A DNA stretch of 64,000 nucleotides, taken from Syntrophaceae bacterium UBA5764 (lineage in GTDB: Bacteria > Desulfobacterota > Syntrophia > Syntrophales > Smithellaceae). The position numbers were made by a program, and so were the translations under genes. The notes beneath the pieces are model-generated. The model saw nothing but the letters and a program-made list of their open reading frames with translations, had not been told where the DNA came from and searched no databases. Below, piece after piece: positions 17,578 through 25,980 of this stretch; the first letter of the stretch is position 1, and every line of letters starts with the position of its first letter. Location of the stretch: positions 1 through 64,000 of the forward strand of contig DIEW01000015.1 in assembly GCA_002418825.1 (NCBI GenBank), given 5' to 3'.

Positions 17578-17919
17578 CCAAACATTGTTTATATGGATCG
17601 GTTCTAATGCCGCAAACGCCGAACGCAGCGTTGTCCTAAAAATCAGCCACTAAATATGTTGTTTGATATCTCATGGCTTTAAATTAAATAATAATAAATC
17701 CGTATTATTTTTCCTCCAGCCCCTTAACGAACGCCAGAACATTTTTTCCCAGCACACTATGATTATAGCCGCCTTCTAAAATGCCGAAGCAGCCGCCGTG
17801 GTTACGCTGGGCGGTTTCTCTTATCAGTTTGCCCATAAAAGTATAATCCTCGGTTTTTAATAATCCGCCCCAATCGGCCTCGTGATTGTCGAATCCGGCG
17901 GAAGCGGCAATCATGTCGG
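17578..17919. repeat. Direct repeat copy B (deacetylase 3' end plus downstream element)
   Basis: Counterpart of copy A at 12585-12982. Here the repeat is continuous with the intact deacetylase gene (17705-18451), so B is the parental copy and A the truncated one. The noncoding part keeps TGTTTATATGGATCGG and GCAAACGCCGA in both. A plus-strand frame through this element stays open to a stop at the same place in both copies, ending PQTPNAALS here and LQTPTALSA in copy A. Confidence 0.8.
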
Positions 17920-18451
17920 CATTGGTTTCCGCTAAAGCTTCTTCCACTTTTTTCAAGTATTCGTTGCGGTTTTGCGTGGCGGGGTTGTAAATGGTCACAT
18001 AGCCCTTGTTGCCTAAAATATTGACGTTGCCGTCGCCGAAATGCAGATCAAAATCCAGAATGAAAGCTTTTTTGATTTTGCCCTGGTGTTTTAATTTTTC
18101 CAGCGCGATTGCCATATTATTAAAATAACAAAATCCCCAGGCGCTATTAGCGGATGCGTGATGGCCCGGCGGACGGATTAAAGCAAAACAGGGCTCGGTC
18201 AAACCAATTTCGACGGCCTTGATCGCTCCGCCTGCCGCTAAGGCCGCGATGTCATACACGCCTTCGCGCTCCACCGATTTTATATGCTCCGGCGTGTGCA
18301 CGCGCAGGATGTCTTCTTTTGTTGCCGGTTTTGGTTCGACAAAAGTCACTTTGCCTTTGAGCACGCTTTCCACCGCGCGGATTCTTCCGGGAGAGGCGGC
18401 AGGATCGGAGGTGTACACTTCGTTATAATCTTCATGATAAACGACTTTCAT
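17705..18451 (-). CDS. Histone deacetylase / acetoin-utilisation family deacetylase
   Basis: A 248-residue member of the arginase/deacetylase superfamily. RPPGHHA holds the two active-site His, DFDLHFGDG supplies Zn-binding Asp and His, and SAGFDNHEAD the other Zn Asp. The family removes acetyl groups from lysine or polyamines. It is somewhat shorter than AcuC-type enzymes (about 300-380). GGGGG before ATG 18451 gives the start. A Sir2 deacetylase lies 2 kb upstream on the same strand, so two unrelated deacylase classes sit together. Its 3' end is duplicated at 12768-12982. Confidence 0.88.
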   Translation of the reverse strand: MKVVYHEDYNEVYTSDPAASPGRIRAVESVLKGKVTFVEPKPATKEDILRVHTPEHIKSVEREGVYDIAALAAGGAIKAVEIGLTEPCFALIRPPGHHASANSAWGFCYFNNMAIALEKLKHQGKIKKAFILDFDLHFGDGNVNILGNKGYVTIYNPATQNRNEYLKKVEEALAETNADMIAASAGFDNHEADWGGLLKTEDYTFMGKLIRETAQRNHGGCFGILEGGYNHSVLGKNVLAFVKGLEEK

Positions 18452-18587
18452 TATAGCCCCCTTGGCATGTCATTGTAAATTACTACTTGCTGCCATGTGG
18501 CAATCCGAATTATGAGATTGCTTTCCGAGCATGCGCAGGACAATATTCGCCATCAAAGACGAACACACTGCACGCAAGGATAACGCT

Positions 18588-19028
18588 CTAATCTGAAAAT
18601 CCTATTGTGCGCAAAGCCGCCAGTGTGTTTTTAGAAACGGCAATACTATTCAACTCCTGCGGGCTAAACCAGCGCGCTTCCAGCGCGTCATCCGCGCCCT
18701 GCGGTTCGCCGGAAATATACTTGGCGGCAAAATCAGCAACCACAAAGTGATATTTAATTTTTCCCTGCGCGTCGTGCTCCACAAAATCAAAAACATAAAC
18801 GCATTCTTCGGCTTTGGCCTTAATTCCCGTTTCCTCAAGCAATTCACGTTCGGCGCACTGGTGCATTGATTCGCCCAATTTCAGTGTGCCGCCGGGAATT
18901 GCCCAAAGGCCAAAGCTTGGTTCCACTCCGCGCTTTACCAGTAATATTTTGCCGTCTTTTTGGACAATCGCCCCGACGCCGACTAGCGGCTTTGCCGGAT
19001 AGAAATTGCCATGTTGCTTATTCATCAT
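18588..19028 (-). CDS. Nudix hydrolase
   Basis: A 146-residue Nudix protein with the full box: GGTLKLGES..., then RELLEETGI (Gx5Ex7REUxEExGU). It cleaves nucleoside diphosphates linked to another moiety; the ADP-ribose pyrophosphatase-like surroundings (LVGVGAIVQKDGKILLVKRG, then FGLWAIPGG) fit a MutT/ADP-ribose type but the substrate is open. Its ATG overlaps the stop of the TANGO2-like gene (ATGA), so they are translationally coupled. A Sir2 NAD-consuming deacetylase heads the same group, making an ADP-ribose-related substrate plausible. Confidence 0.88.
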   Translation of the reverse strand: MMNKQHGNFYPAKPLVGVGAIVQKDGKILLVKRGVEPSFGLWAIPGGTLKLGESMHQCAERELLEETGIKAKAEECVYVFDFVEHDAQGKIKYHFVVADFAAKYISGEPQGADDALEARWFSPQELNSIAVSKNTLAALRTIGFSD

Positions 19029-19795
19029 TTATCCAAAATAAAATTAAAGCGGTTCACCAGCCACGGCTCATCTCCGCCGTCATAATTTTTTTCAATAAAA
19101 GTAACGCGACGGTTCTTACCGATGAGTAAAACCGTGGACGAGCGCGTGCCGTAATGGGGACTTTTAATAAAAATGGGCGAAAGAACTTTTTCCCATTCTT
19201 TATCCACTCCTGTAGAGGGTAGTTTTTCCGGCGGCGGGAAGCGCCGGTCGGATAAAAGCGCGAACAGCGCTTCTTCCATCGCTGCTCGCTTGCTTTTGAG
19301 CGCTTCTTTCATCAGTTTTTTCCCCCGGACAACTTTCGGCCAGGGCGTATTCAGAAGGTGATTGCTGAGGCCGTGAATCCCCGCCGTTATTTTTTGTTTT
19401 TCCCCACCGCGGTTGGAATAATAATAAAAGCCGCCGCTATCCTGAAGAATCAAATTGTAGCCGTTATATTTTGCATCCTGTCTGCTGATTTTCTTAATGA
19501 ATTCTTCCGCATTATTTTTGTCGCCTAAAAAATCTTTTACCAGTTTGCCGCGCGACTTAGCATCGAACATAAAAGATGCCGGATCGCGGTAGTTGGTTAT
19601 CGCGGCGAATTTTCCCTGCCGAGTGATGCCCAGCCAGGTGCCTTTTTCCTTTAAATCTCGCCCCGCCAGCAGATCGGGATAATCTTTCCAGAAATCGGCG
19701 GATGCGGAAGGCCGGTCATAAAATTCATCGCGGTTAGCCGCTAAAACAAGCTTGTAGGAAGGATGAACATCGTAGGCAAAAATTATCAGGCACAT
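19025..19795 (-). CDS. NRDE / TANGO2 family protein
   Basis: A 256-residue protein beginning MCLIIFAYDVHP with LAANRDEFYDRP, the NRDE signature of the TANGO2 family; the N-terminal Cys2 and the fold are of Ntn-hydrolase type. Eukaryotic TANGO2 is tied to heme or lipid handling, but the bacterial role is not established. It sits between Sir2 (16-base gap) and Nudix (4-base overlap). Confidence 0.85.
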   Translation of the reverse strand: MCLIIFAYDVHPSYKLVLAANRDEFYDRPSASADFWKDYPDLLAGRDLKEKGTWLGITRQGKFAAITNYRDPASFMFDAKSRGKLVKDFLGDKNNAEEFIKKISRQDAKYNGYNLILQDSGGFYYYSNRGGEKQKITAGIHGLSNHLLNTPWPKVVRGKKLMKEALKSKRAAMEEALFALLSDRRFPPPEKLPSTGVDKEWEKVLSPIFIKSPHYGTRSSTVLLIGKNRRVTFIEKNYDGGDEPWLVNRFNFILDK

Positions 19796-19811
19796 TATTA
19801 TTTTTTAGTAT

Positions 19812-20576
19812 TTAAATTTTTTCTTTTACTTTTTCGATTATCCGCGACATCGCTTCTCCCGCGGGCGCTTCAATGCGCACATCGGCGATATCGTCCTGCT
19901 GAGTTTCCCCCAGATTTATGATGGCGATTTTCGCGCCGGCTCTTTTGGCGTAAAGCGGGAGATAGGCCGCCGGATAAACAAACAAAGTGGAGCCGATCAC
20001 CAAAAGAAAATCGCAGGTGCTTGCTTCCTTTGTGGCGCGGGCTAAAACGGTCTGCGGCAGCATCTCGCCGAAGAATACAACATCGGGTTTGAGAATGCCG
20101 TGGCATGATTCGCAGGAAAGAACGTATTCGGGCGAGGGGACATCTTTTTGGGCGATATCTATGGGATAGCGTTTATGGCATTGCAGGCAGACGATCCTCT
20201 GCATGTTGCCGTGCAGTTCGTAGATCAGATGCGGGGAGTTGCCGGCTTTCTGATGCAGGTTGTCCACGTTCTGCGTGATGACGGAACTTAATTTTCCCAT
20301 TTTTTCCAGCTCGGCCACCGCGTAGTGCGCACGATTTGGTCGGACATCGGTCATCAGGCCGCCTTCTCTGAGGTGCTGCCAGATTCGCCGGCGCGTTTCT
20401 TCCGAACTTAGAAATCTGTCAATGGTGTAATCGTTGGGGTCAACTTTAGTCCACAATCCCTGCGGACCGCGAAAATCCGGAATGCCCGATTCCGTGCTGA
20501 TGCCCGCGCCGGTAAAAACAACGATTCTTTTCGACGCCACAATTGTTTCCGCTATTTTACTGATTTGTGCTTCCAT
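19812..20576 (-). CDS. cobB: Sir2-family NAD-dependent protein deacylase
   Basis: A 254-residue sirtuin: GAGISTESGIPDFRG (NAD binding), TQNVDNLHQKAG (catalytic His region, ELHGN), two CxxC pairs (CLQC, CESC) for structural zinc, and VIGSTLFVYPAA. It removes acetyl or other acyl groups from lysine with use of NAD, releasing O-acyl-ADP-ribose. In an acyl-CoA-rich anaerobe it may reactivate acyl-CoA synthetases, many of which lie in this window (inference). It is first in a Sir2-TANGO2-Nudix operon. ATG 20576 has only a weak ribosome-binding site (AGAGGT, 12 bases away). Confidence 0.9.
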   Translation of the reverse strand: MEAQISKIAETIVASKRIVVFTGAGISTESGIPDFRGPQGLWTKVDPNDYTIDRFLSSEETRRRIWQHLREGGLMTDVRPNRAHYAVAELEKMGKLSSVITQNVDNLHQKAGNSPHLIYELHGNMQRIVCLQCHKRYPIDIAQKDVPSPEYVLSCESCHGILKPDVVFFGEMLPQTVLARATKEASTCDFLLVIGSTLFVYPAAYLPLYAKRAGAKIAIINLGETQQDDIADVRIEAPAGEAMSRIIEKVKEKI

Positions 20577-20737
20577 AATTCAGTTAATACCTCTTTTGCT
20601 GATGAAATATATTTTCTAAAATACATCAACTTTTAGTAAAAGCAAAAGGAAAAAGAGGGTAAAACTGAAAAGCTGAATAAGGATAATAAATTACGAAAAT
20701 AAAAGGTTTGCGCGCGGAATTTCTTGCACGGCAGAGG

Positions 20738-21511
20738 TCAAAATAAAATTTTGGCTGTTTTGTCCAGTACGTCTTTTAGTTTTCCGGCATCGCCGGATTT
20801 AATCAGTGTACGGATATCGGCCAGAGTTTTTTCGTAAAGCTCTATTATTTTGACAGTATCCTGATTGCGCGTGATGATGTCAGCGTAAAGCTCCGGGCTT
20901 TCGGCAAAAACTTTTTTGACAATTTCCATTTTGGCGCGCAAAACAGGAGTGGAATAATTAGCAAGTTCCCGAGGATTAATTTTTGATGCGGCGATGGTCA
21001 TGCCCAGAGAAATGGTGTGCAGATGATTGAGCACCTGCACAACGGCCATCATTTTATCGTGGTGCGCGGGACTCGTTTCCAAAACTTTATAGTTATTATT
21101 TTGGAAAAGCTCTTTAATCCAGACAATCCACTTTACGCCGCGCGCAGGGCACAGGATGATATTTTGTCCGGAAAAATCCGGCATGTTCGGGCCAAAGAGC
21201 GGATGGCAACCGATTACTTCCGCGCTTGTGCTCGCCAGCATCCACTCCACCGGATCTTTTTTGAGCGAGGTCAAATCCATCAGCAGTTTGTTTTCGTGGA
21301 GCAGCGGCCCGACTTCTCTGATGACTTTTTCTGTAGCGGCAACCGGCACGGCCACGGCGACAACATCGCAAAGCCCGGCAATATCTTTTATACTCAGAGG
21401 CGTTTTGCGGCCGCAGATGTGCACCTTGCAATTTTCTTTTTGCAGCAAGGCGGCCAGCCAGCTGCCCATGCTGCGCGTGCCCCCGATAATGCCCACAGAA
21501 ATATTATCCAT
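20738..21511 (-). CDS. tyrA: Prephenate dehydrogenase
   Basis: A 257-residue NAD(P)-dependent prephenate dehydrogenase: Rossmann start VGIIGGTRSMG, a conserved VAVAVPVA, then CHPLFGPNMP (the HPLFGP signature) and an all-helical C-terminal dimer domain. It makes 4-hydroxyphenylpyruvate for tyrosine. It lacks a fused chorismate mutase and ACT domain; chorismate mutase is on pheA in the same operon. Last gene of the aromatic supraoperon; its start overlaps the aroC stop by eight bases. Confidence 0.9.
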   Translation of the reverse strand: MDNISVGIIGGTRSMGSWLAALLQKENCKVHICGRKTPLSIKDIAGLCDVVAVAVPVAATEKVIREVGPLLHENKLLMDLTSLKKDPVEWMLASTSAEVIGCHPLFGPNMPDFSGQNIILCPARGVKWIVWIKELFQNNNYKVLETSPAHHDKMMAVVQVLNHLHTISLGMTIAASKINPRELANYSTPVLRAKMEIVKKVFAESPELYADIITRNQDTVKIIELYEKTLADIRTLIKSGDAGKLKDVLDKTAKILF

Positions 21512-22583
21512 TGATTACCGCCCTTTGCCGCAAGAGGTGATCAGCCAAAACAATGCAAACCATTGCTTCGCATACCGGCACGATTCGCGGTATCACACAG
21601 ACATCGTGTCTGCCGCTGATTTCAATTTTTCTTTCTTTTCCTTTTGTGTCCAATGTTTTTTGTTCCTGACCGATAGATGGTATGGGCTTACAATAAGCCC
21701 GCAAAATAATATTTTGGCCAGTGGTGATTCCCGCGAGAATTCCGCCGGCATGATTTGTCTGAAATCCTTTTTTATTCATTTGGTCGTTTATCTGTGAGCC
21801 CGCTTTTTGGGCAACCGCGCAGCCGTCGCCGATTTCCACAGCCTTGACCGTGCCGATGCTCATCAGCGCTTTGGTCAGGTCCGCGTCCATCTTATCGAAA
21901 ACCGGCTCGCCCAGTCCCGCCGGAACACCGCGCGCAATGATTTCCACCACCCCGCCCAGTGAGTCTTTATCCTTCCGCACTGCGGCAATCTTTTCTTCCA
22001 TAGCGGTCGCCGCCTTTTCGTCGGGACAAAAAAGAGCATTGGCGTGCGTTAGGTGCAGTAATTCCCTGCCCGTCGGAATGTTTTTGCGGTCGATTTCAAT
22101 GCCGCCGATGGCTACGGTATAAGCCAAAACCTCCATGCCGGCACGCGCGATAACTTTTTCCGCGACTGCTCCCGCGGCCACGCGCGCCACCGTTTCTCTG
22201 CCGGAGGCACGCCCGCCGCCCCGCCAGTCACGCTGACCGTATTTTTTCCAATAAGTAAAATCGCCCTGTCCGGGGCGGAAAATATCTTTTAAATTAAGAT
22301 AAGCGGAAGAATCAGCGCCGGCGTTTCTGATCAAAAGAGAAATAGGCGTGCCGGTGGTTCTTCCTTCGAAAACTCCGGAAAGAATTTCCACCTTGTCTGC
22401 CTCTTTTCTTTTGGTGGAAGAAATTGTTTTTGACGGCCGTCTTCTGTCAAGTGCCGCTTGAATATCTTTTTCTGCCAGAGCAATTCCCGCCGGGCAGCCG
22501 TCCACGACTGCACCAAGGGCTGTTCCGTGTGATTCCCCCCATGTGGTAACGCGAAAAACACTACCTGTCGTATTTCCGGCCAT
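21504..22583 (-). CDS. aroC: Chorismate synthase
   Basis: A 359-residue FMN-dependent chorismate synthase that converts EPSP to chorismate. Signatures: GESHGTALGAVVDGCPAG at the N-terminus, the DRRRPS region, GRASGRETVARVA, and a C-terminal SGRHDVCVIPR. Length fits the family. GGGAG precedes ATG 22583. It lies 28 bases after aroK and overlaps tyrA, inside the eight-gene operon. Confidence 0.95.
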   Translation of the reverse strand: MAGNTTGSVFRVTTWGESHGTALGAVVDGCPAGIALAEKDIQAALDRRRPSKTISSTKRKEADKVEILSGVFEGRTTGTPISLLIRNAGADSSAYLNLKDIFRPGQGDFTYWKKYGQRDWRGGGRASGRETVARVAAGAVAEKVIARAGMEVLAYTVAIGGIEIDRKNIPTGRELLHLTHANALFCPDEKAATAMEEKIAAVRKDKDSLGGVVEIIARGVPAGLGEPVFDKMDADLTKALMSIGTVKAVEIGDGCAVAQKAGSQINDQMNKKGFQTNHAGGILAGITTGQNIILRAYCKPIPSIGQEQKTLDTKGKERKIEISGRHDVCVIPRIVPVCEAMVCIVLADHLLRQRAVING

Positions 22584-22611
22584 AATATCTCCCGAAAAAA
22601 AGTTTTGCCGT

Positions 22612-23178
22612 TTAGTTGATATCGGACAATTTTTTGTTTTTCAAAATATTTATGAGCATCCCTGTTTCCACAAGGTGTTGATAAATTTCTTCTCCTACTT
22701 CTACAATGCTTTTCTGTGCTGTTTCTACCGTATAGTCCGCTGCTTGTTTGTACAGAGTGTCCCTTTCGTTAACCATTTTTATGGTTTCTTCCACGATGTT
22801 CCAATCTGTAAATTGCGGACGGACCACCCCATCCGGTCTTTTGTTGTTGAGTCTGCTGATGATATCATTAAGCGGTGCGTTAAGCCAGACAACAAATCCG
22901 TTTTTTTTAAGAGAAGCAACATTGTCCTTATCCAGCACCACTCCGCCGCCCGTGGCGATGATACAAGCCTTTTGCTTTTCCAGGGCTTGCACGGCATCTT
23001 TCTCCCCGGCGCGGAAGAAGCCCCAACCATGAGTCGCAACAATATCAGCAATGGGCATTTTTATATTTTCTTCCACCAGCGTATCTGTGTCAAAAAACGG
23101 CAGATTCAGTTTGAAGGCAAGATGTTTTCCGACTGTGGATTTTCCGGTTGTGCGATAGCCGATTAGAACGATATTCAT
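22612..23178 (-). CDS. aroK: Shikimate kinase
   Basis: A 188-residue NMP-kinase-fold enzyme phosphorylating shikimate. Walker A GYRTTGKST, shikimate-binding DTDTLVEE, ATGGGVVLDKDN (Gly-rich, shikimate contact), and RPQF lid Arg are all visible. ATG 23178 overlaps the aroA stop in ATGA. The C-terminus extends about 15 residues past the usual end. Confidence 0.93.
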   Translation of the reverse strand: MNIVLIGYRTTGKSTVGKHLAFKLNLPFFDTDTLVEENIKMPIADIVATHGWGFFRAGEKDAVQALEKQKACIIATGGGVVLDKDNVASLKKNGFVVWLNAPLNDIISRLNNKRPDGVVRPQFTDWNIVEETIKMVNERDTLYKQAADYTVETAQKSIVEVGEEIYQHLVETGMLINILKNKKLSDIN

Positions 23179-24428
23179 ATTTTGCCCAGTTCCTCCCAGA
23201 ATTCGGGGAATGATTTATCCACGCATTTTTTGTCGGTTATTTCAATGCCGGTAACAGCCAGCGCGGCAACAGCGAAACTCATCGCAATCCGGTGATCGTT
23301 GTACGTTTGAATTTTTGCCGGCTTCATTTTGCCTCCGGCAATGATTAGCCCGCCTGCTGTTTCTTCAGCTTTGATACCCGCACGTTTTAGCTCCGCCGCC
23401 ATCGCCGTCAGACGGTCGCTTTCTTTTATTCTTAAATGTTCCACATTCGTTATGGTTGTCTTGCCACGACGGAAAGCGGCCAGCACAGCCAGCGTGGGCA
23501 CCATGTCCGGCATGTCATTAAGATCGAAAATGAAATCACCCTCGGTAAGGTTGTTTCCCGTAACTTCCACCCAGTCTTCCCGCGCCTCTATATGGCAGCC
23601 GAGTTTTTCCAGAATCTCCAGCAGATGGATATCGCCCTGGCAGCTTTTACGGCTGATTCCCATTACACGGATGGGACGCTGCAGGAGTGCGGCGGCCAGG
23701 AAAAAGTAGGAAGCGCTGGAAGCGTCTCCTTCCACGCGGTATTCACGACCCTGATATGAATTTTGTCCCTTTACGGTGTATTTATTTTTTTCTTTTTCAA
23801 TTTTGATGCCGAATTCCCGCATCGCCGCTACGGTCAAGTCGATGTAAGGCACCGAAGACACGCGCCCGCGCAAGGTAAGTTCGATGCCCTGCCGGGTGTA
23901 AGGCGCGCAGAGAAGAAGAGCGGAAACATATTGAGAGCTTTCCACGTCCCTGAGGGATATTTTACCGCCGGCAAGTCCGTTGGCGTTTATTGTGACCGGC
24001 GGGCAATCGCTGGTGCAGGTAATATGCGCCCCCATTTTTTTCAACGCTTCGGCAAGCGCGCCTACCGGCCGCTCGCGAAGACGTTTTTCTCCGGTTAAAA
24101 TATATTGGCCTTGACCCAGGCAAACCAGCGCCGTGAGAAAGCGCAGCGCCGTGCCGTTGTTCCCCAGAAAAATCTGCCGGTCGGTGTTTGCCAGTTTTCC
24201 TGCCGTGCCGTTCACATACAGGCCGCCGGAGACGGAAACAATCTGCGCGCCCAGAATGCGGAGTCCCTCCATCAAATAATTTGTGTCTTCGGAAATTAGA
24301 GGATTGCTGATAAAAGAATTATCACGCGCCAACGCGGCGATCACCAGCGCCCTTTGCGTCAGACTTTTGGAGCCGGGGACGCGCACTATTTTGGGCGGCG
24401 CCGTCAAGGATAAATTATCGTTGTTCAA
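23175..24428 (-). CDS. aroA: 3-phosphoshikimate 1-carboxyvinyltransferase (EPSP synthase)
   Basis: A 417-residue EPSP synthase that joins PEP to shikimate-3-phosphate. VPGSKSLTQRALVIAALA (substrate-binding Lys-Ser), GNNGTALRFL (the LxNxGTxxR glyphosate-region motif; here GNNGTALR), RERPVGAL and EHLRIKESDR are present. The only credible start is TTG 24428, 14 bases inside the aroD-aroE stop, so translation is probably coupled to the upstream gene. The LGNNGTALRF version resembles class II enzymes more than class I, but I cannot classify it by alignment. Confidence 0.93.
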   Translation of the reverse strand: MNNDNLSLTAPPKIVRVPGSKSLTQRALVIAALARDNSFISNPLISEDTNYLMEGLRILGAQIVSVSGGLYVNGTAGKLANTDRQIFLGNNGTALRFLTALVCLGQGQYILTGEKRLRERPVGALAEALKKMGAHITCTSDCPPVTINANGLAGGKISLRDVESSQYVSALLLCAPYTRQGIELTLRGRVSSVPYIDLTVAAMREFGIKIEKEKNKYTVKGQNSYQGREYRVEGDASSASYFFLAAALLQRPIRVMGISRKSCQGDIHLLEILEKLGCHIEAREDWVEVTGNNLTEGDFIFDLNDMPDMVPTLAVLAAFRRGKTTITNVEHLRIKESDRLTAMAAELKRAGIKAEETAGGLIIAGGKMKPAKIQTYNDHRIAMSFAVAALAVTGIEITDKKCVDKSFPEFWEELGKI

Positions 24429-25980
24429 GAGTGGTAAGCCTTTCTAAAACTATTTTTTTCATCAATGCCACAGGCGGTTCCTTTTTTGTCCAAAATTTGA
24501 GCTGCGCCGCTCCTTGGTGGACAAACATCCCCACGCCAGAAAGCGCCCGGCAACCCTGGGCTGCAGCATCTTTTAATAACTTGGTTTGCAATGGATTGTA
24601 TACGGCATCCATAACATATTTGTAACCTTTAAGCACTGTCTTTGGCACGGGTGATTTCGAAGTTTGCGGATGCATACCCACAGGTGTTGTATTGATTAAG
24701 CAGTCAGCCTTGATTTTGGCGATTTGATTAAGTGGATAAAAAGAGCAGCCGAAATGCTCGGCCATGATTTTTGCCCTTGATACAGTGCGGTTGACCAAAA
24801 TCGGTAAGCCGCCTTCTTTGATTATTCCGTAAACGGCCGCCCGCGCCGTTCCTCCCGCGCCGACAATAACGAAAGTCTTATCCTTAATCTTCATTTCTTC
24901 TTTGAGCGTCATGATAAGCCCCAGCCAGTCTGTATTCGTGCCGGTTAATTTTCCTTCGCTGTTGATGATGGTATTTACCGCGCCGATTTTCAATGTGTCT
25001 TCGTCAATATCGTCGAGATACCGCATTACTTCAACCTTAAAAGGAATGGTGACGCTGGCGCCGCGGACGTTCAGCGCTTTCATGCCGCGTAAGGCATCAT
25101 CCAAATCCAAAACGCAACAGGCGCTGTATGCTTCCGGCACGCCTATTTCTCTTAAAGCCGTATTATGCATCAAAGGGGACAAACTGTGCCTTACCGGGTT
25201 ACCGAGCAAAATAAAATTGTGCGGCGTTTCCTTCTGTAATCTTTCTGCCGGTTGCGCCTTTTTCTCGCCCAGTGTTTTTTTAATTGAAATCATTTCACGG
25301 ACGGTTAGCTGTCCCGGCGCTGACTGCTCCTGTGTTTCCAGCGCGACAAAATTCAAAAAGTTTCCCATAGCCGGCGCGGCAATTCTGCTCAGACGCCCGG
25401 CATCACCCATACACAAAGCGATGATATCCTGGCCGCGTTGACGTGCGTAAGGTATCAGGCTCAACACCTTAAGGTTGTCTTCATCTTGTTCGGCGAATGT
25501 TACAATTTTAACCACAGCCGGTTTTTCTTTCATGCAGCGATGAAATATCTCTTTTAATTTAGTTGGCGGAGGGGTCTTTTTAACGTCATGATAAGAGATG
25601 ATGATTTTTGTTTTACTGCCCTGCCGAATGCACAAATTTTTTAATTTGGTAATGTTTTTCCCCCCTTCCGCCAGTTCTATGTCAATGAAATCAGCGCCCA
25701 GAATTATGGCTTCCCGCAGTAGGCCGAATTTTTGCGCCCTTGTTTTTGTATTTTTTGCTTTTACATTTTTTTTCGCACTAAGAGCCTCATCTTTTCTCCG
25801 GCAGGTGACGATGATTTTGATGCCCGGAGAAATCCGGCGGGCGGCGCTGATTAATTGAGGCAAATTGCCGTCGGTTATCAAGTCCATTCTCAGCTCGATA
25901 CAATCGGCCGCCAGACACCCCTTGCGCACGGCAAGCAGGGCTTCTTTATTTGTCGCGGATGTGATAGAAACGCAAATCAT
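24415..25980 (-). CDS. aroDE: Bifunctional 3-dehydroquinate dehydratase (type I) / shikimate dehydrogenase
   Basis: A 521-residue fusion of two successive shikimate-pathway enzymes. Residues 1 to about 225 are a type I DHQ dehydratase: DCIELRMDL, IISYHD with the catalytic His, and VVKIVTFAEQ with the Schiff-base Lys. From about 255 on is shikimate dehydrogenase: LLGNPVRHSLSPLMHN, the KVEVMRYLDDID catalytic-Lys block (FKVEV), GTNTDWLG, and VGAGGTARAAVYG for NADP binding. The order AroD-AroE is that of plant DHQ-SDH enzymes and some bacteria. It starts in a 4-base overlap with pheA. Confidence 0.93.
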   Translation of the reverse strand: MICVSITSATNKEALLAVRKGCLAADCIELRMDLITDGNLPQLISAARRISPGIKIIVTCRRKDEALSAKKNVKAKNTKTRAQKFGLLREAIILGADFIDIELAEGGKNITKLKNLCIRQGSKTKIIISYHDVKKTPPPTKLKEIFHRCMKEKPAVVKIVTFAEQDEDNLKVLSLIPYARQRGQDIIALCMGDAGRLSRIAAPAMGNFLNFVALETQEQSAPGQLTVREMISIKKTLGEKKAQPAERLQKETPHNFILLGNPVRHSLSPLMHNTALREIGVPEAYSACCVLDLDDALRGMKALNVRGASVTIPFKVEVMRYLDDIDEDTLKIGAVNTIINSEGKLTGTNTDWLGLIMTLKEEMKIKDKTFVIVGAGGTARAAVYGIIKEGGLPILVNRTVSRAKIMAEHFGCSFYPLNQIAKIKADCLINTTPVGMHPQTSKSPVPKTVLKGYKYVMDAVYNPLQTKLLKDAAAQGCRALSGVGMFVHQGAAQLKFWTKKEPPVALMKKIVLERLTTLEQR

